Part shown: in pieces, positions 36,029 through 47,195 of the stretch
Layout of the letters: every line of letters starts with the position of its first letter
How positions within the stretch are numbered: the first letter of the stretch is position 1
DNA from: Fremontodendron californicum
Lineage: Eukaryota > Streptophyta > Magnoliopsida > Malvales > Malvaceae
NCBI GenBank assembly: GCA_030761205.1
Contig: JAULJL010000001.1
Coordinates: 40,929,145-40,993,144, forward strand
DNA length: 64,000 bases
Direction: 5' to 3'
Position numbers and translations under genes: made by a program
The notes under the pieces: generated by a model
Seen by the model: only the letters and a program-made list of their open reading frames with translations
Database searches by the model: none
Told to the model about the DNA's origin: nothing

Positions 36029-37369
36029 TCATTGAATTGTTCTTGTAAGCTTACACTTAGAAATAAAGATGGTAGCTGTGTAATTGAGGCTACACAATTT
36101 CAACAACTCTGCTGACCGTTGCTTCAACACAGGATTGTAACCACTCTGTATAACTAGAAGGAGCTTTGCAGCCAGACCTGCATCCACAGCAAGTGAAGCA
36201 CATTCCTCCGGTGCAAACTTGCAAATGGCCCACAATATTGACAATGCAAACTGAGTACAGTTTTCTGAAGCTTTCATCAATAATTTCACCACATTTGGTA
36301 TGGTATTTGGACAATCTTTCAAAGCCAATCTTCCTTCTGGAATACTTGACAAAAGCTCCAATATATAAAGAACTAATTCCAAGCACTCATTATTCAAACC
36401 AGGCATCAGCTCAACCAATTGAGGAACTGCCCCAACATTGACAAAAGAGTTCCTAACTGATTCAGGAGAACAAATTGTCTTCAGCAAACTCAATCCAGTC
36501 AATACCCCATTTGGGTGCTTCTTATCTTTCACTAACCTCAACAAACCAACTAAAAGGCTCAAACTTGTAACATTTTCGGACGCAAAATCATTCCCTTCCA
36601 TCAACATTCCAATCAACCTCGTACAGTTAATCTTGGTCTCAATCGACCCTTCATTTAAAATATCCACCATTAAAGATATTTTAGCCGGCTGCAACAAATT
36701 AGACTTGGAATTTAAATCAAGATTCAAGTTCACAAGAACTCCAATTACCTCTGACCCAACAGCATGAGCTGTGAAAGGACCTAGCAAAGATGAAATCAAC
36801 CCAACGCCTCCATTTTCCACAATAGTCTTTTTAACCGTCCCATGAGCTTGAACCACTTGCCTAAGTTCCTTAAGAGCTTGAACTCTAGCTTGACCCTTAA
36901 GTTTCTTCAAATTCTCCAAAATCTCTTTGACCCTTCCTTGCACATCCTCTGACCTCTTCTTCATAACCAAATACTTCTGAGAAAACCAGCTATAAATTAG
37001 CTGCTGAAGCGTCTTGTTTGGAGTCACTGAAGTATCCCAAAGCTCTTGCATCGTGGTGGGACAAGTGAAATGGCCTAAAGAGAACCATTTAAGAATATTG
37101 GATCTCTCATAGGTTTGGCCAGTGCAAAGAGTCACAGGGTCTTGCATTGGCTCCAAAGAAATTGGACATATGAAAACCGTTGGCACATCCATGGACTCAA
37201 GCTCTTCAATCATTAACTTCAGATCCAACTTCTCTGAAGCAAAGCCAGTAGATATTACCCCACAACCGCCTCCCAAAATGCCATCTTTCACAGCCGTTGC
37301 TAGATCTAGAACTTGGCTATCAAACTTCATGTCAGCTTCTCTTCGACTAGATGCTTGATACATTGGCAT
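36029..37369 (-). CDS. U-box E3 ubiquitin ligase with armadillo repeats, PUB30/31 type
   Basis: Intronless frame of 446 residues starting MPMYQASSRR, the same MPMYQ start I recall for Arabidopsis PUB30 and PUB31. The U-box spans residues about 62-132 (VPTVFICPISLEPMQDPVTL; CTGQTYERSNILKWF; CPTTMQELWDTSVTPNKTL) and retains the hydrophobic and proline positions needed to dock an E2 enzyme. Residues about 150-440 are helical, Leu-rich armadillo repeats (for example VKKTIVENGGVGLISSLLG; SFVNVGAVPQLVELMPGL). The protein would transfer ubiquitin from an E2 to substrates bound by the armadillo part. PUB30 in Arabidopsis is reported in stress responses; the substrate here is unknown. Length is normal. 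The region upstream is CT/GA-rich. Confidence 0.92.
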   Translation of the reverse strand: MPMYQASSRREADMKFDSQVLDLATAVKDGILGGGCGVISTGFASEKLDLKLMIEELESMDVPTVFICPISLEPMQDPVTLCTGQTYERSNILKWFSLGHFTCPTTMQELWDTSVTPNKTLQQLIYSWFSQKYLVMKKRSEDVQGRVKEILENLKKLKGQARVQALKELRQVVQAHGTVKKTIVENGGVGLISSLLGPFTAHAVGSEVIGVLVNLNLDLNSKSNLLQPAKISLMVDILNEGSIETKINCTRLIGMLMEGNDFASENVTSLSLLVGLLRLVKDKKHPNGVLTGLSLLKTICSPESVRNSFVNVGAVPQLVELMPGLNNECLELVLYILELLSSIPEGRLALKDCPNTIPNVVKLLMKASENCTQFALSILWAICKFAPEECASLAVDAGLAAKLLLVIQSGYNPVLKQRSAELLKLCSLNYTATIFISKCKLTRTIQ

Positions 37370-38009
37370 TTTTGAATACCCCTTTGGAAATGCTAGACTA
37401 CAAAGACCCTTTTTTTCAAAGATAACAAAGAGAGCTAATTTACAAGAAAACTAGATATATCACATCCAGTAAACAAGAAGCGTGCGGGAAAGAAGAAAAT
37501 GAAATAGAAAAGAGAAGAAAAAAAAAGAAAGTAAAGTAAGACTACTGAGGAAGGGAAGGAATAGTTTTATTTTATCTCTCTTCGTTTCTCTTTCATTGAC
37601 AATGCCAATCAAAGGGGACATCTTTTCTTCCCCACTCTTTTGCTTTTCGTTGTCGTTTGCTTTAACTGATCTCTTTCTGTGGTCAAAAGGGCAACTTCCA
37701 CCTTTTTCTTCTTCACCACTAATACCATTATCATCATTAAAGAAACGATGGTAAAAAAATGTAATCTTCTTCCCTAATACCAAAGTTCTGTACTACTACA
37801 ACTCAACTTCCTCTTCAAGACTCTTCAAAAAAAAAAGAAGGTTAAATCATCAGAACCCCAGACCCACCCATACCATATCAGCTAAAAAGGAGAAAGTGGT
37901 ATAGGGAAACAATCAAAAGTGAAACAAAGACATCAAAATATCAAATTTGTATAAGGAAAAAGAGAGAGGAGATTTTGGGCATTAAAGACGTGAAAGAAAT
38001 GAGAGAAAT
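37370..38009. other. Promoter/5' leader region of the U-box gene
   Basis: GA/CT-rich on the coding strand, with poly-A patches. No other gene. The minus-strand frame at 37460-37783 is low-complexity and Phe/Ser-rich, and I do not call it. Confidence 0.5.
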
Positions 38010-38516
38010 TAACAAGTGTAACTCAACAATTATTAAATGGTATAATGAATAAGAATTATTTGAAAAAATAAAAAATTATTAATAAATAAATTATAAAGAT
38101 AAAATTATTTTCGATAAAAAAATTCTCTTCTCTTTTTTTATTTTTTAATTAAAAAATAATTTTTTTTTGAAAATAATTTTTTTTAATTTTAAAAAATCAA
38201 TTTTTTAATTTTAATTTACTTTTTTTTAATTAAATTTTTTAAAAATAAAATTAATATTTCTTTATTTTTTTAAATTTTAAAAAAAAGTAAATATTTAAAT
38301 ATTTTATTTTAAAAATTTATTTTCAATTAAAATTTTTTAAAAATCATATTTTTTTTAATGAAGAAAAAATAGATTTTTTTATTAAGAATAATTTTATCTT
38401 TACAATATCTTTTATAATAATTTTTAATTATTCATTTCTCTTTTTTAAATAATTTTTATTTATTAAATCATTTAATAATTATGTGTTTAATGACAGCATA
38501 TTTTTCATATTTATCC
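38010..38516. mobile_element. Long-TIR MITE, copy 2
   Basis: Shares order and sequence with copies 1 and 3: CAATTATTAAATGG, AGAATTATTTGAAAAA and ATAAAGATAAAATTA on the left, and on the right their complement ending GCATATTTTTCATATTTATCC. The left terminus is the most diverged, so its exact edge is uncertain. It lies about 650 bp upstream of the U-box start codon. Confidence 0.55.
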
Positions 38517-39433
38517 AATTAACAATGGTAGTTATAGAAAGAGAAAGAGATTTTATACAAAAAAAATTAAAAAAGGAAAAAGGAAAAGGAAATGGCACGG
38601 TCTTCTCTACTGCTCTTCTTTTGGGAGCAGGGCAGGTGATGAAAAAAGAAAAGAAAATTTTGGTTTTTTTTGGAGTTTTAAAATTATTCATATTTTGAGA
38701 AATGTTAATTAGGATGCCGTGACATTAATTAAAATTATATATAAAAAATTATATATAATTAATAATTTATTTTTTTTAATTAAATAAAAAAATATTAAAT
38801 ATATATATTTTTAATTTAATAATTAAATAAATTTTAATTGATATCTCAATCGATTAAATGGACCTTCATATTTTAAATTTCTTAGAAAAAGGAAGGTTAC
38901 CGGCGATTGACAGCTGTAGTCAGTGAATTTTAACCGTAGGTGACTGTGCATCACACGTGCATTGATATCTTTAGTGACCGCTGCTATATCCCGTTTTATG
39001 AGTTTATTTTCATTTTTTTTTACTTTTGCCTTGAATTTTGAACAAAAAGTTTTGCTTTTTCAAATTTGTGGGGGAGCGATGGGTCCTACGGGAGGGGGAT
39101 AATTTAGAATCCAGGACGCAAACTCAGTCTCATGGTCAAAAAGGGAAAAATAATGTTGCCAAGCAACAGAATATAATTTATAAGATTTTGTTAATTAGTG
39201 TTTTAAAGTATTTTTTAAAATTATTATATATATAATAATTTTTATTTAATTCATTAAAAATATGAATAAAATAAGATTTTGTTAATTAATGTTTTAAAAT
39301 ATTTTTAAAAATTATTATATATAATAATATTTTTATTTAATTCATTAAAAATATGAATAAAGTTATCTATTTTTATATTTAATATAATTCTTTTATTTTA
39401 AATATTATATTAATTAAAACTTTAAAGAATGTC
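38517..39433. other. Intergenic
   Basis: AT-rich; two near-identical 90-bp direct segments around 39175-39270 and 39272-39365 (AAGATTTTGTTAATTA... to TTCATTAAAAATATGAATAAA). No gene is supported. Confidence 0.5.
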
Positions 39434-39441
39434 ATAAAAGC

Positions 39442-40570
39442 TAGGGCTGTAATCGAGCCGAGCCGAGCTCGAATAATGAGCTGCTCGAGCTCGAGCTCGA
39501 CTCGAAACTCGCTGCTCGAAACTCGGCTCGAGCTCGACCGAATACCATTTTTTAAGCTCGAGCTCGGCTCGAGATATAATCGAACTATTCGAGCTCGGCT
39601 CGATAAAGCTCGTTTGCTCGATTTATGTACTCGAGCTCGTTTCATATACAATTTGGTTCAACAGTGGAGCCTAAGGTACTAGTCAGGCCCTCATCATCCA
39701 GCCATGGCTCAACACCAGCAGCTGGATGCGGAAAGCTTGATGGTGTTGCTATTTGGTTCATCAATGGTGTAACAACTGCTTTCTTTGCATCACTAGAACG
39801 TTGTTCTTGCATCCGTATAGCCACGGAGGAGGACGACGGCGAGGAAGCAAACGACGTGCCGTTGATTCATAGTGATGGGAACATGAGGCATGATGCAGCT
39901 GGAACTACTAGCAGGAGGACAGGGAAATTAGGGAAGAAAGGAGGAGAAGGAGGAGCATTTCTTGAAGACTAAAGTACTGTTAGGAAATATTTTTGTTTAT
40001 TTCTAATTTTATAAGTTAAATATATGATGGGGTGGATTTCTGAAGGTTTTAATGGGGGGAGGATTTGGCAAGGAGTTAAATATTTTTACTTTTGTTTGAA
40101 TCTGTGATGAATATGAAATGGAAAGTAAGAAAATCTCCTTTCTTAAGACTCTTAGGGGAGAAGCATTTTTTGCTACAAGTGAGCTAGCTGACGTTGGCTG
40201 GGAGAAAATGGTGGCTTGCAAGGGGTGACGACTGCTTGTAGATTAGCTGAGAAAAAAAAATTTGTTGGAAGAAGAAGGAAGGAGGCGGAAAAGCAGAGAA
40301 GTAGTAAAGGGAAACTAAGATTTTAGGGTTTGCTTTAAGTATATATATGTATTAAGGGTAAGATTGTAATTTAATAATAACAATATATATTAAAATAAAA
40401 AAGCTCGATTAGGCTCGCGAGCTACTCGAGTCGAGTATTAAAATGCTCGAACTCGGCTCGCTCGATAGCTCGAGCTCGAGCTCGGCTCGACAATGACCGA
40501 GTCGAATTCGAATTTTTTTAGAGTCGAACCCGAGTAGCTTGCGAGCACAGGTGTCTCGTTTACAGCCCTA
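39442..40570 (+). mobile_element. hAT-type element E2 carrying a captured gene fragment (Pack-type)
   Basis: Terminal inverted repeats TAGGGCTGTAATCGAG and, inward from the right, TAGGGCTGTAAACGAG are flanked by the perfect 8-bp duplication ATAAAAGC at 39434-39441 and 40571-40578. The subterminal regions are TCGAG-rich and match those of E1 at 12314-13253. The middle, from about 39650 to at least 40130, is host-derived: coding sequence plus 3' untranslated region homologous to the minus-strand gene at 7938-8309. It carries no transposase. Confidence 0.9.
39655..39972 (+). pseudogene. Captured, N-terminally truncated copy of the 7.9-kb conserved gene
   Basis: Reads VEPKVLVRPSSSSHGS, then GCGKLDGVAIWFINGVTTAF and SLERCSCIRIATEEDDGEEA, ending in FLED and a stop at 39970-39972. 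This aligns with residues about 22-123 of the gene at 7938-8309 with roughly 80% identity by eye. The 3' untranslated region downstream (from ACTAAAG onward, for example TTTTGTTTGAATCTGTGATG) is also recognisable. The first 20 or so codons, including the start ATG and transit-like peptide, are missing; the junction with element sequence is near 39650. The frame has stayed open over the full captured part, which may reflect recent capture rather than selection. No in-frame ATG start with good context is evident. Confidence 0.8.
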
Positions 40571-40598
40571 ATAAAAGCGTAGCTGGCAAAAATCAGAA

Positions 40599-41156
40599 GG
40601 GAAAATATGAAAAACATGCAGTCTATCAAAAATTATTGTGAAATGATACAATGAATAAAAATTATTTGAAAAAGAAAAATGAATAATTAAAAATTATTAT
40701 AAAGGATATTGTAAAAACAAAATTACCCGAAAAAATTTACTTTTTTTTTCATTAAGGAAATATTATTTTTTAAAATTTTAATTGAAAATAAATTTAAAAA
40801 ATAAAATATTTAAATATATATTTTTTAAAATTTAAAAAAATAAAAAAAATTAATTTTACGCATATTATTTTTATTTTTTTAAAATTTTTAATTAAAAAAA
40901 GTAAATAAAAAATTTAAAAATTTATTTTTTAAAATTAAAAAGTTTTTATTTTCAGAATATTTATTTTTTAATTAAAAAGTAAATTAAAAAATAAAAGAAA
41001 AAAAGTGAAGAATTTTTTTTATCAAAGATAGTTTTATCTTTACAATATTTTTTTTAACAATTTCTAATTATTCATTTTTCTTTTTCAAATAACTCTTATT
41101 CATTATCCCATTTCACAATAATGCTACTGTTTACTGCATGTTTTTCATATTTTCCC
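40599..41156. mobile_element. Long-TIR MITE, copy 3 (best preserved ends)
   Basis: Ends are near-perfect inverted repeats: GGGAAAATATGAAAAACATG on the left and its exact complement on the right (41137-41156). Homology between the arms continues inward for about 120 bp through ATTATTTGAAAAAGAAAAATG. It lies 28 bp from the right end of hAT element E2. I could not define a clear target duplication (CAGAA against GACGA). Confidence 0.75.
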
Positions 41157-41767
41157 GACGAAGAAAGAAAGAAGAAGCCCCACATCTCACGTCTCGTCCT
41201 TTTGTTTCTATATAAATGTCCATAATTCACCAAATACAGGGTTAGTTGACCAGTCAGACCATGATTTTCCCTAAAATTACATTACTGTCCTTTGCAAATA
41301 GTTTGAACTTTGAACTCTTATTTTTGGTGAAAAAAAATTTAGGGGCATATTGCTTGCTTGCTTGAGATTTACATTTTAAATACCATCAACAAAAAAGTCA
41401 TTGATGCTCAAAATATATATATATATATATATTATCTGAACTGATTGATTGAGTAAATTCTTCGCTAGTAATAACTTAAAGAATTTGTTAACGAGTATAT
41501 TGTTTAATACTATTATATAAAATAATATTTTAATTTAATATGTTAAAAATGATGAATTTTTTTATTAATTATTACATTTTATACAACATAAATATATAAA
41601 TATAATATATTAATTAATCTTAAAAAATAACTTAGGACATCCCATAACTTAAAACTAACAAAAATTATGAACATTGATCAAATTTGAATTGTTACCTTAA
41701 TGGCTTACCTTTGTGGTTATTATAATTTTAAATAAATAAAAAAAGAGTAATCCCTTGTTAAAACATC
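41157..41767. other. Intergenic
   Basis: AT-rich, with a short AT microsatellite near 41412-41432. No gene recognised. Confidence 0.5.
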
Positions 41768-42318
41768 TATGACACTATACGGATTTAACCGAATTAATCA
41801 ACCGAAATTTCATTCGGTTCGATTAATCGGTTAACCAAATAAATTTTGGTTCGGTTATCGATTAAGGATTTTGAAAATTTTCGATTTTCGTTTAATTCGA
41901 TTTGGTTAAGCGAAATTAACCGAATTAATCATATTAACTGAAATACACTAAACCTAATATTTTTATATTTTCTTATTTGTTTTAGTATGTTTGATATTTG
42001 GATTTTATTATAGTTTTATTATGATTTGCTTTTGAATTTTGGTTGGTTAGATATATTATTATGGATGGAGTATAATTAGCCTGTTTTGACATTTTGGTTA
42101 GATATAAAATCATGTATGAAAAATAGGTTAAAATAAAAGGAATATTTATTTCGGTTAATTAGAAACCAACCAGAATAACCGAAATAATTTTGGTTCGGTT
42201 AATTCACAATTTACATTATTCGGTTTGGTTAACGGTTAAGAAAAAAAATTGACTAATTCGATTAATAATAATTTGATTTTGTTATTAACCGAATTAACCA
42301 TTTGAACACCCCTGACTA
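41768..42318. repeat. Repeat rich in CGGTTAA/TTAACCG, probably a degenerate MITE
   Basis: Both ends are dense in TTAACCGAATTAA and its complement (left 41790-41940, right 42160-42300), in opposite orientation, around a plainer centre. The right terminus, read inward, is AGGGGTGTTCAAATGG, like the terminal bases of many hAT MITEs. The left terminus is not clear and no target duplication was found. Confidence 0.45.
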
Positions 42319-44413
42319 GTAGCTACTTTGTTCTAAAATCTAGTTTAAAGGTTAATTAATATATACTGTTAATTTTAATTTCAATTTTCGTAGTACTATT
42401 GGGTTACTATAGTCAATGTTGGCCTCAAATTCTAAATTGGGGGCAAACTTGAAATTCAAGGAAGAATTGGAATGGAGTACAGTTACACGTTTGGTTGGGC
42501 CCATCAATGAGAAATGGACCCCACAACCAACCTAAGCCTAACATACACGTGTCACAAATTTCGGAAAAAAAATAAAAAAATTATCTGATACATTATTAGT
42601 AAAATATTTAAACTTTACAAACACGAACTATATATAATGATAGGATATAATAAAAAAATTTAAAAAATTTAATTAAAAATTTTATACTATCAATATATAT
42701 AAAACAAACTCAAAATATTAATCATTAGTTTTTTTTTTTCTTTTCCTATTTCCCTATGCTATTCCTATATGCAAAGCAACATAAGATAGTGAATAATTAC
42801 TAACTAAAAAAGAGTAATTAATTAAGGGAAAGTACCTCATTTCTCTTAAAAAAAAATACTCATAATTCCTAAATTAACTTGTAGTAGTATTAAGTATTAA
42901 CTTTAGTAATAATAAACTATAAAGTATAAATGGGTAAACATAAAAAATGATTTAAGAGCGTATCTTATTTAAAAAATCAATTCAATTTTTGATCGATTGA
43001 ATTGGTAATTTAATTTAGATTTTATTAATGAATGTCTTACAATATTTTTTAAAATTATTATTTTTAATATGCTAAAATTTATCAAATTAATTATAGAATA
43101 ATAAATAATAATTTAAAATTTAAAAAATACTTTTAAGACATTTATTTAAAAAAATCTAATTTTGTTTTATCTTTTGCGGTCTTTGGTTTTGACCATTTTT
43201 ATTAGCGTTATGATGTTTTATTTTCGTTTTGTCTATCATAACACCGACACGTGACTGTGGTTCCGGGAACCGTGCATCTGTGGCTCTCTGCCACTTTTGC
43301 TCGGGCTTAACTCTCATTAATTTTGTTTATTAGTAAATTATTTCAAGGCATTTGTTGCTTTTATGTGTACGATTATACTAAACAAGGTGGGAAATTGAGA
43401 TTTGACCAATAATAAATAATTGTATTCTTATTCGATCAAGGCTGGCTCGGACTAGACATTTGCTTAAGACAAAAATTTTGAGGCTACTAGCCCATACCGG
43501 ACCCTTAGACATAATGTCTAAAACAGGTGTAAAGCCCAAGTCCATGTGCCAAGCTTGCTATTCTCATTTACCAATACCAGATAGTAAATCACAACCCCAG
43601 ATTGGATGAAGAATTTGCTCATCCTTTGGAGACAATTAGACCCAAAGGCCAAAGCTTTCATGTTACCTATTGTAGATGTCTTTTTAAGGAGGTGAAATTG
43701 GTGAGTTCAGGAGAATTGTTCGGAGGAGATGAATTGGATTTGTCGAGCACAAAAAAAAATATTAGAGAGATTGAGGAAATTCAAAATTTTAATTTTAATT
43801 TTAAGATATGTTTTGATGTCTAAGTCAATTTTCGGTTTAGAGAATTTTCGGTAGAAAGCAAAAGGAATATTACATGGAATGTTAGAGAATTTTTGGTTCA
43901 ACTTATCTAGGTCCTTATTTACCCACTCATCTATACTTAGATCAAGCGTTTACCTATCTTATATAGCCTATGTAAATGAAAAGAAAACAGATAAAATTGA
44001 ATTCTTAGTTATCCACCCAACTAAAAGTGAACCTAAATGCAATACAAAGTGCTATTTTTTTTCTTCTTTCCAAATGCTATTTTTATTGAACAATGGAATA
44101 TCTGAAAGTGTTGCTGTTTCAATTTGGAGACTAATCAATTGTTTGTGCTCTACGCAAATTGGACCTCGGCATTGGGAAATGATTAAAGAAATTTCCCCTA
44201 TTATCTCATAAAGTGCAGCATTATCTTCAAGTATTGAAGTATGAGAAATCCCATTATTCTTACCACCTTAAATGGTTGGCTTTTTCTCATCAGCCCATAG
44301 TGACTCGAGTGCTAACAGGCCAACCAAGTTCACTCTCCCATCTCCATCCCCGCAAACTACCTCTGGCTGCTCATCAAACCCTGCATTTTCCGGCTAAAAT
44401 ATTTAAATAGTGT
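42319..44413. other. Intergenic; no gene recognised
   Basis: Mostly AT-rich. From about 43440 to 44400 base composition is more even and several short frames exist (43602-43823, 43879-44211, 44213-44410), but none shows a known motif or a convincing exon structure. An old gene or transposon remnant is possible. Confidence 0.4.
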
Positions 44414-44930
44414 TTGTATTATAATAAAATGTGTATTTTAGTCATTATACTATAAAAATGAGTAATTTTATTTTTATACATTTGAAATTTATGCAAAGCA
44501 GTAAAATTGGTAATAGTGTTAATAAAAAACTGTCTAAGTGCTGACATGGACATGTGAAACTGATAAAAAAGATAACTTGGAATAAAATGATGACGTGTCA
44601 ATTTTTTTTACTCAAGTGAAATTTAAAAAAACATAAATTTTTTCACCAAAATCCCTCTCTTACCCGTAAAAATATGTCATTATTTTTTTCGAAGTTATCT
44701 ATTCTGTCAGTTTCTAAATTTCATCCGATAAAAGATTTGACACGTCATCAATTTTTTTTTTTCAAGTCATCTATTCTGTCAGTTTCACATATCCAAATCA
44801 GCATTTAGACTATTTTCCATTAACACTATTATCAATTTTACTCTTTTACACTAATCTTAAACGTACAATAAATAAATTATTTACTTTTATAATATAAGAA
44901 CTAAAATACATTTTTAATTATAATACAAGA
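44414..44930. mobile_element. Fold-back element with inverted repeats of about 190 bp
   Basis: Left arm 44414-44610 and right arm 44738-44930 are imperfect complements. Examples are TTGTATTATAAT at the outer edge, TGTATTTTAGT next, TAAAATTG(A/G)TAATAGTG in the middle and GATGACGTGTCAA at the inner edge. About 130 bp of unpaired sequence separates them. This makes a nearly 200-bp stem. No target duplication is resolved and there is no coding capacity. Confidence 0.7.
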
Positions 44931-45982
44931 AATTTCAAAATACTTTAACCGCTTTTTCCCATAGCACAAAGTATTCGGGGTCTTCACGCCTGTCCCAATT
45001 ATACACGTAACAGACGCATTAGGAGCTGTTGATGCTTCAGTCAAGGGGAGGATTCGTTATTAACTGATGAAATTTTGGGATGTAATGCTCAATACCTGAT
45101 AGTCATGTAAAAAACACTCTTGCTGAGTGTAGACAGTAAAAAAAAAAAAAAAAAAAAACATTCAAGATGTTAACTCGAAGTTCATATCAAGCATAATATA
45201 AAATGTATAGCATCAGTATTTGATAAAATATTGAATTCCTAATTTCAGTAAAATTCAATTTATGACAGCTTTGATTACAAAAAAGAATATAAATGTATGA
45301 ATTTATAATATGTATACATTCAATTACCATCTATCTATCTATTATAATGAAAATCAAGTCTTAAGAGAATCATAGGGAATTTTTTAATTTAGTTAATGAG
45401 TTTTGTTGTTTTATTTTGTCATCTTTTATAAATATTTTTGATTTTTCAGAAAGAGTTTTTAGGGATCCAAGAGGTATTTCTTCAACTGATCAAGATTTGT
45501 TTGTCCTATTTTATCTTTTATTTGGAGCAAAAGTATATTTTTTCCGGGATAAGAGAATATTTCTGCAAATATTAAGGGTATTTAGGTCCTATAATTTGTC
45601 TTTTTGTGAGGGCAGAAAAGTCTTTTGGTTGGATAAGAGGTATTTTCTGAATTGTTAAGGACGTTCGGTATTAATATATTTGTTTTTTTATTAGTGTTGT
45701 TTTAATTTTTATAATTAAAAATAATAAGAGAAAAATTGTAAAAAAATAATTGTAGTTTTTGTTTTGTTTTAATTTTTGATAATTTATTATTTTTATAAAT
45801 ATATATTTAGTAAAAAAATTACATAATTTTAGATTTTTATGTATTAAAAAATTTATTAATATTTTTTATTATTCTCTTATCTATTTTTTTTAAAGAAAAT
45901 ATGATTTAAAATAATTATAATATTTTATTTATCACTTTGTATTTATCAAATTAAAATTAAAATTATTAAAAAATATATAAAA
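44931..45982. other. Intergenic left of the LTR element
   Basis: AT-rich, with an A-run at 45139-45158. No gene is supported; the frame at 45416-45658 lacks recognisable motifs. Confidence 0.5.
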
Positions 45983-46209
45983 GTATATGTAGAAGGAGAA
46001 ATTTTGTAACCAATTACAAATTGCCACGTGTTAATTGAAATTTCTTTTAATTAAGAAATTTTCAATTAAATTATACATTACCATGTGAAATTGATAATAT
46101 CATATTATAATTAATTATTTTATAATTAATTAAATATGTACACATGGTTTGACCAATCAAATTGCAAGGATTCATGTGTTATCCAATCAAATTTCACTCA
46201 TGTGTCATA

Positions 46210-46710
46210 ATTATTTTACCTCTAATTAAATTAAATTAATTAAGAGATAATAATAAATTTTTATCTCTAATTAAATTAAATTAATTAAGAGATAAATAAT
46301 AAATTTTTATCTCTAATTAAATTAAATTAATTAAGAGATAAATAATAAATTTTTATCTCTAATTAAATTAAATTAATTAAGAGATAAATAAAATATTTTA
46401 TCTCTAATTTAATTAATTAATTAAGTGATAAAAAATAAATATTTTATCTCTAATTTAATTAATTAATTAATTAATTAAGGGATAAATAATAAAGTTTTAT
46501 CTCTAATTAAATTAAATTAAATTAAGAGATAAATAAATATTTTATCTCTAATTTAATTAATTAATTAAGTGATAAAAAATAAATATTTTATCTCTAATTT
46601 AATTAATTAAGTGATAAAAAATAAATATTTTATCTCTAATTAAATTAAATTAATTAAGAGATAAATAAGAAGATATTATCTCTAATTAAAATAATTAAGA
46701 GATAAATAAG
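46210..46710. repeat. Alternating inverted repeat array inside the 5' LTR
   Basis: About ten alternations of TTATCTCTAATTAAATTAA and its inverse TTAATTAAGAGATAA, spaced by A/T-only linkers such as ATAATAAATTT. Each adjacent pair can form a hairpin. The same array is present in the 3' LTR at about 59310-59790 with small indel differences. Confidence 0.85.
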
Positions 46711-46756
46711 GAGGATGAGTCCTTTTAAAACTCTCTTTCACCTGGCTATCTACCAC

Positions 46757-46764
46757 TATAAATA
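46757..46764 (+). promoter_or_regulatory. LTR TATA box
   Basis: TATAAATA followed by GAGACCTCCCC; the same sequence occurs in the 3' LTR at 59840-59847. Transcription would start about 25-30 bp downstream, near the ACACAAATTCAC segment. Confidence 0.7.
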
Positions 46765-47177
46765 GAGACCTCCCCTTAACACAAATTCACAACTCAGAAA
46801 GCCTGAAGAGAAGAAGATTTTGAAGAGCCAAATCCTCTCAAAATTCTTAAGAAGAAATTAGAGAAATTCTAAGAACGCGGTGCTTGTTCTTGAGAATTCT
46901 CTAAGAAGCTGCTCTCCGATCTTGTTCATCAAAGGAAAGGAGATAATTCCTGTTTTTTCAAGACCAAGTCTAGAAGACCCTTGAAGCAGATCTTACCGAT
47001 TCAAGATCAAGTCGTGAAGACCCTTGGATCAAAGTTTTACTGAAGAAAAGAATCAAAGAATTTCTTTCTTTAAGAATATTCAGAGATTGTAACCTCAAAG
47101 TTTGATTAATAAAATTCTTATTTGACTGCAAATTTTCCTTGTCATATTTTTGACACGAAATTTGTGTGTACAAATTT

Positions 47178-47195
47178 TGGCACGCCCGGTGGGAC
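47178..47195 (+). other. Primer-binding site
   Basis: TGGCACGCCCGGTGGGAC begins five bases after the LTR end. It starts with TGG, as needed to pair with a tRNA 3' CCA. I could not assign the tRNA with confidence. Confidence 0.75.

Larger units (their letters stand above)
45988..47172 (+). repeat. 5' LTR
   Basis: 1,185 bp, starting TGTAGAAGGAG and ending TGTGTGTACA. It contains a palindromic AT-rich array (about 46210-46710), a TATA box (46757-46764) and an AATAAAATTC polyadenylation-like signal near 47108. By eye it differs from the 3' LTR by about three substitutions in the first 250 bp and a few short indels in the array. Confidence 0.95.

Noticed and set aside
43602..44410. Several short plus-strand frames suggesting a gene left of the fold-back element
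   Set aside because: No recognisable motif, no consistent splice joins between them, and AT-rich interruptions; kept only as an unassigned intergenic note.
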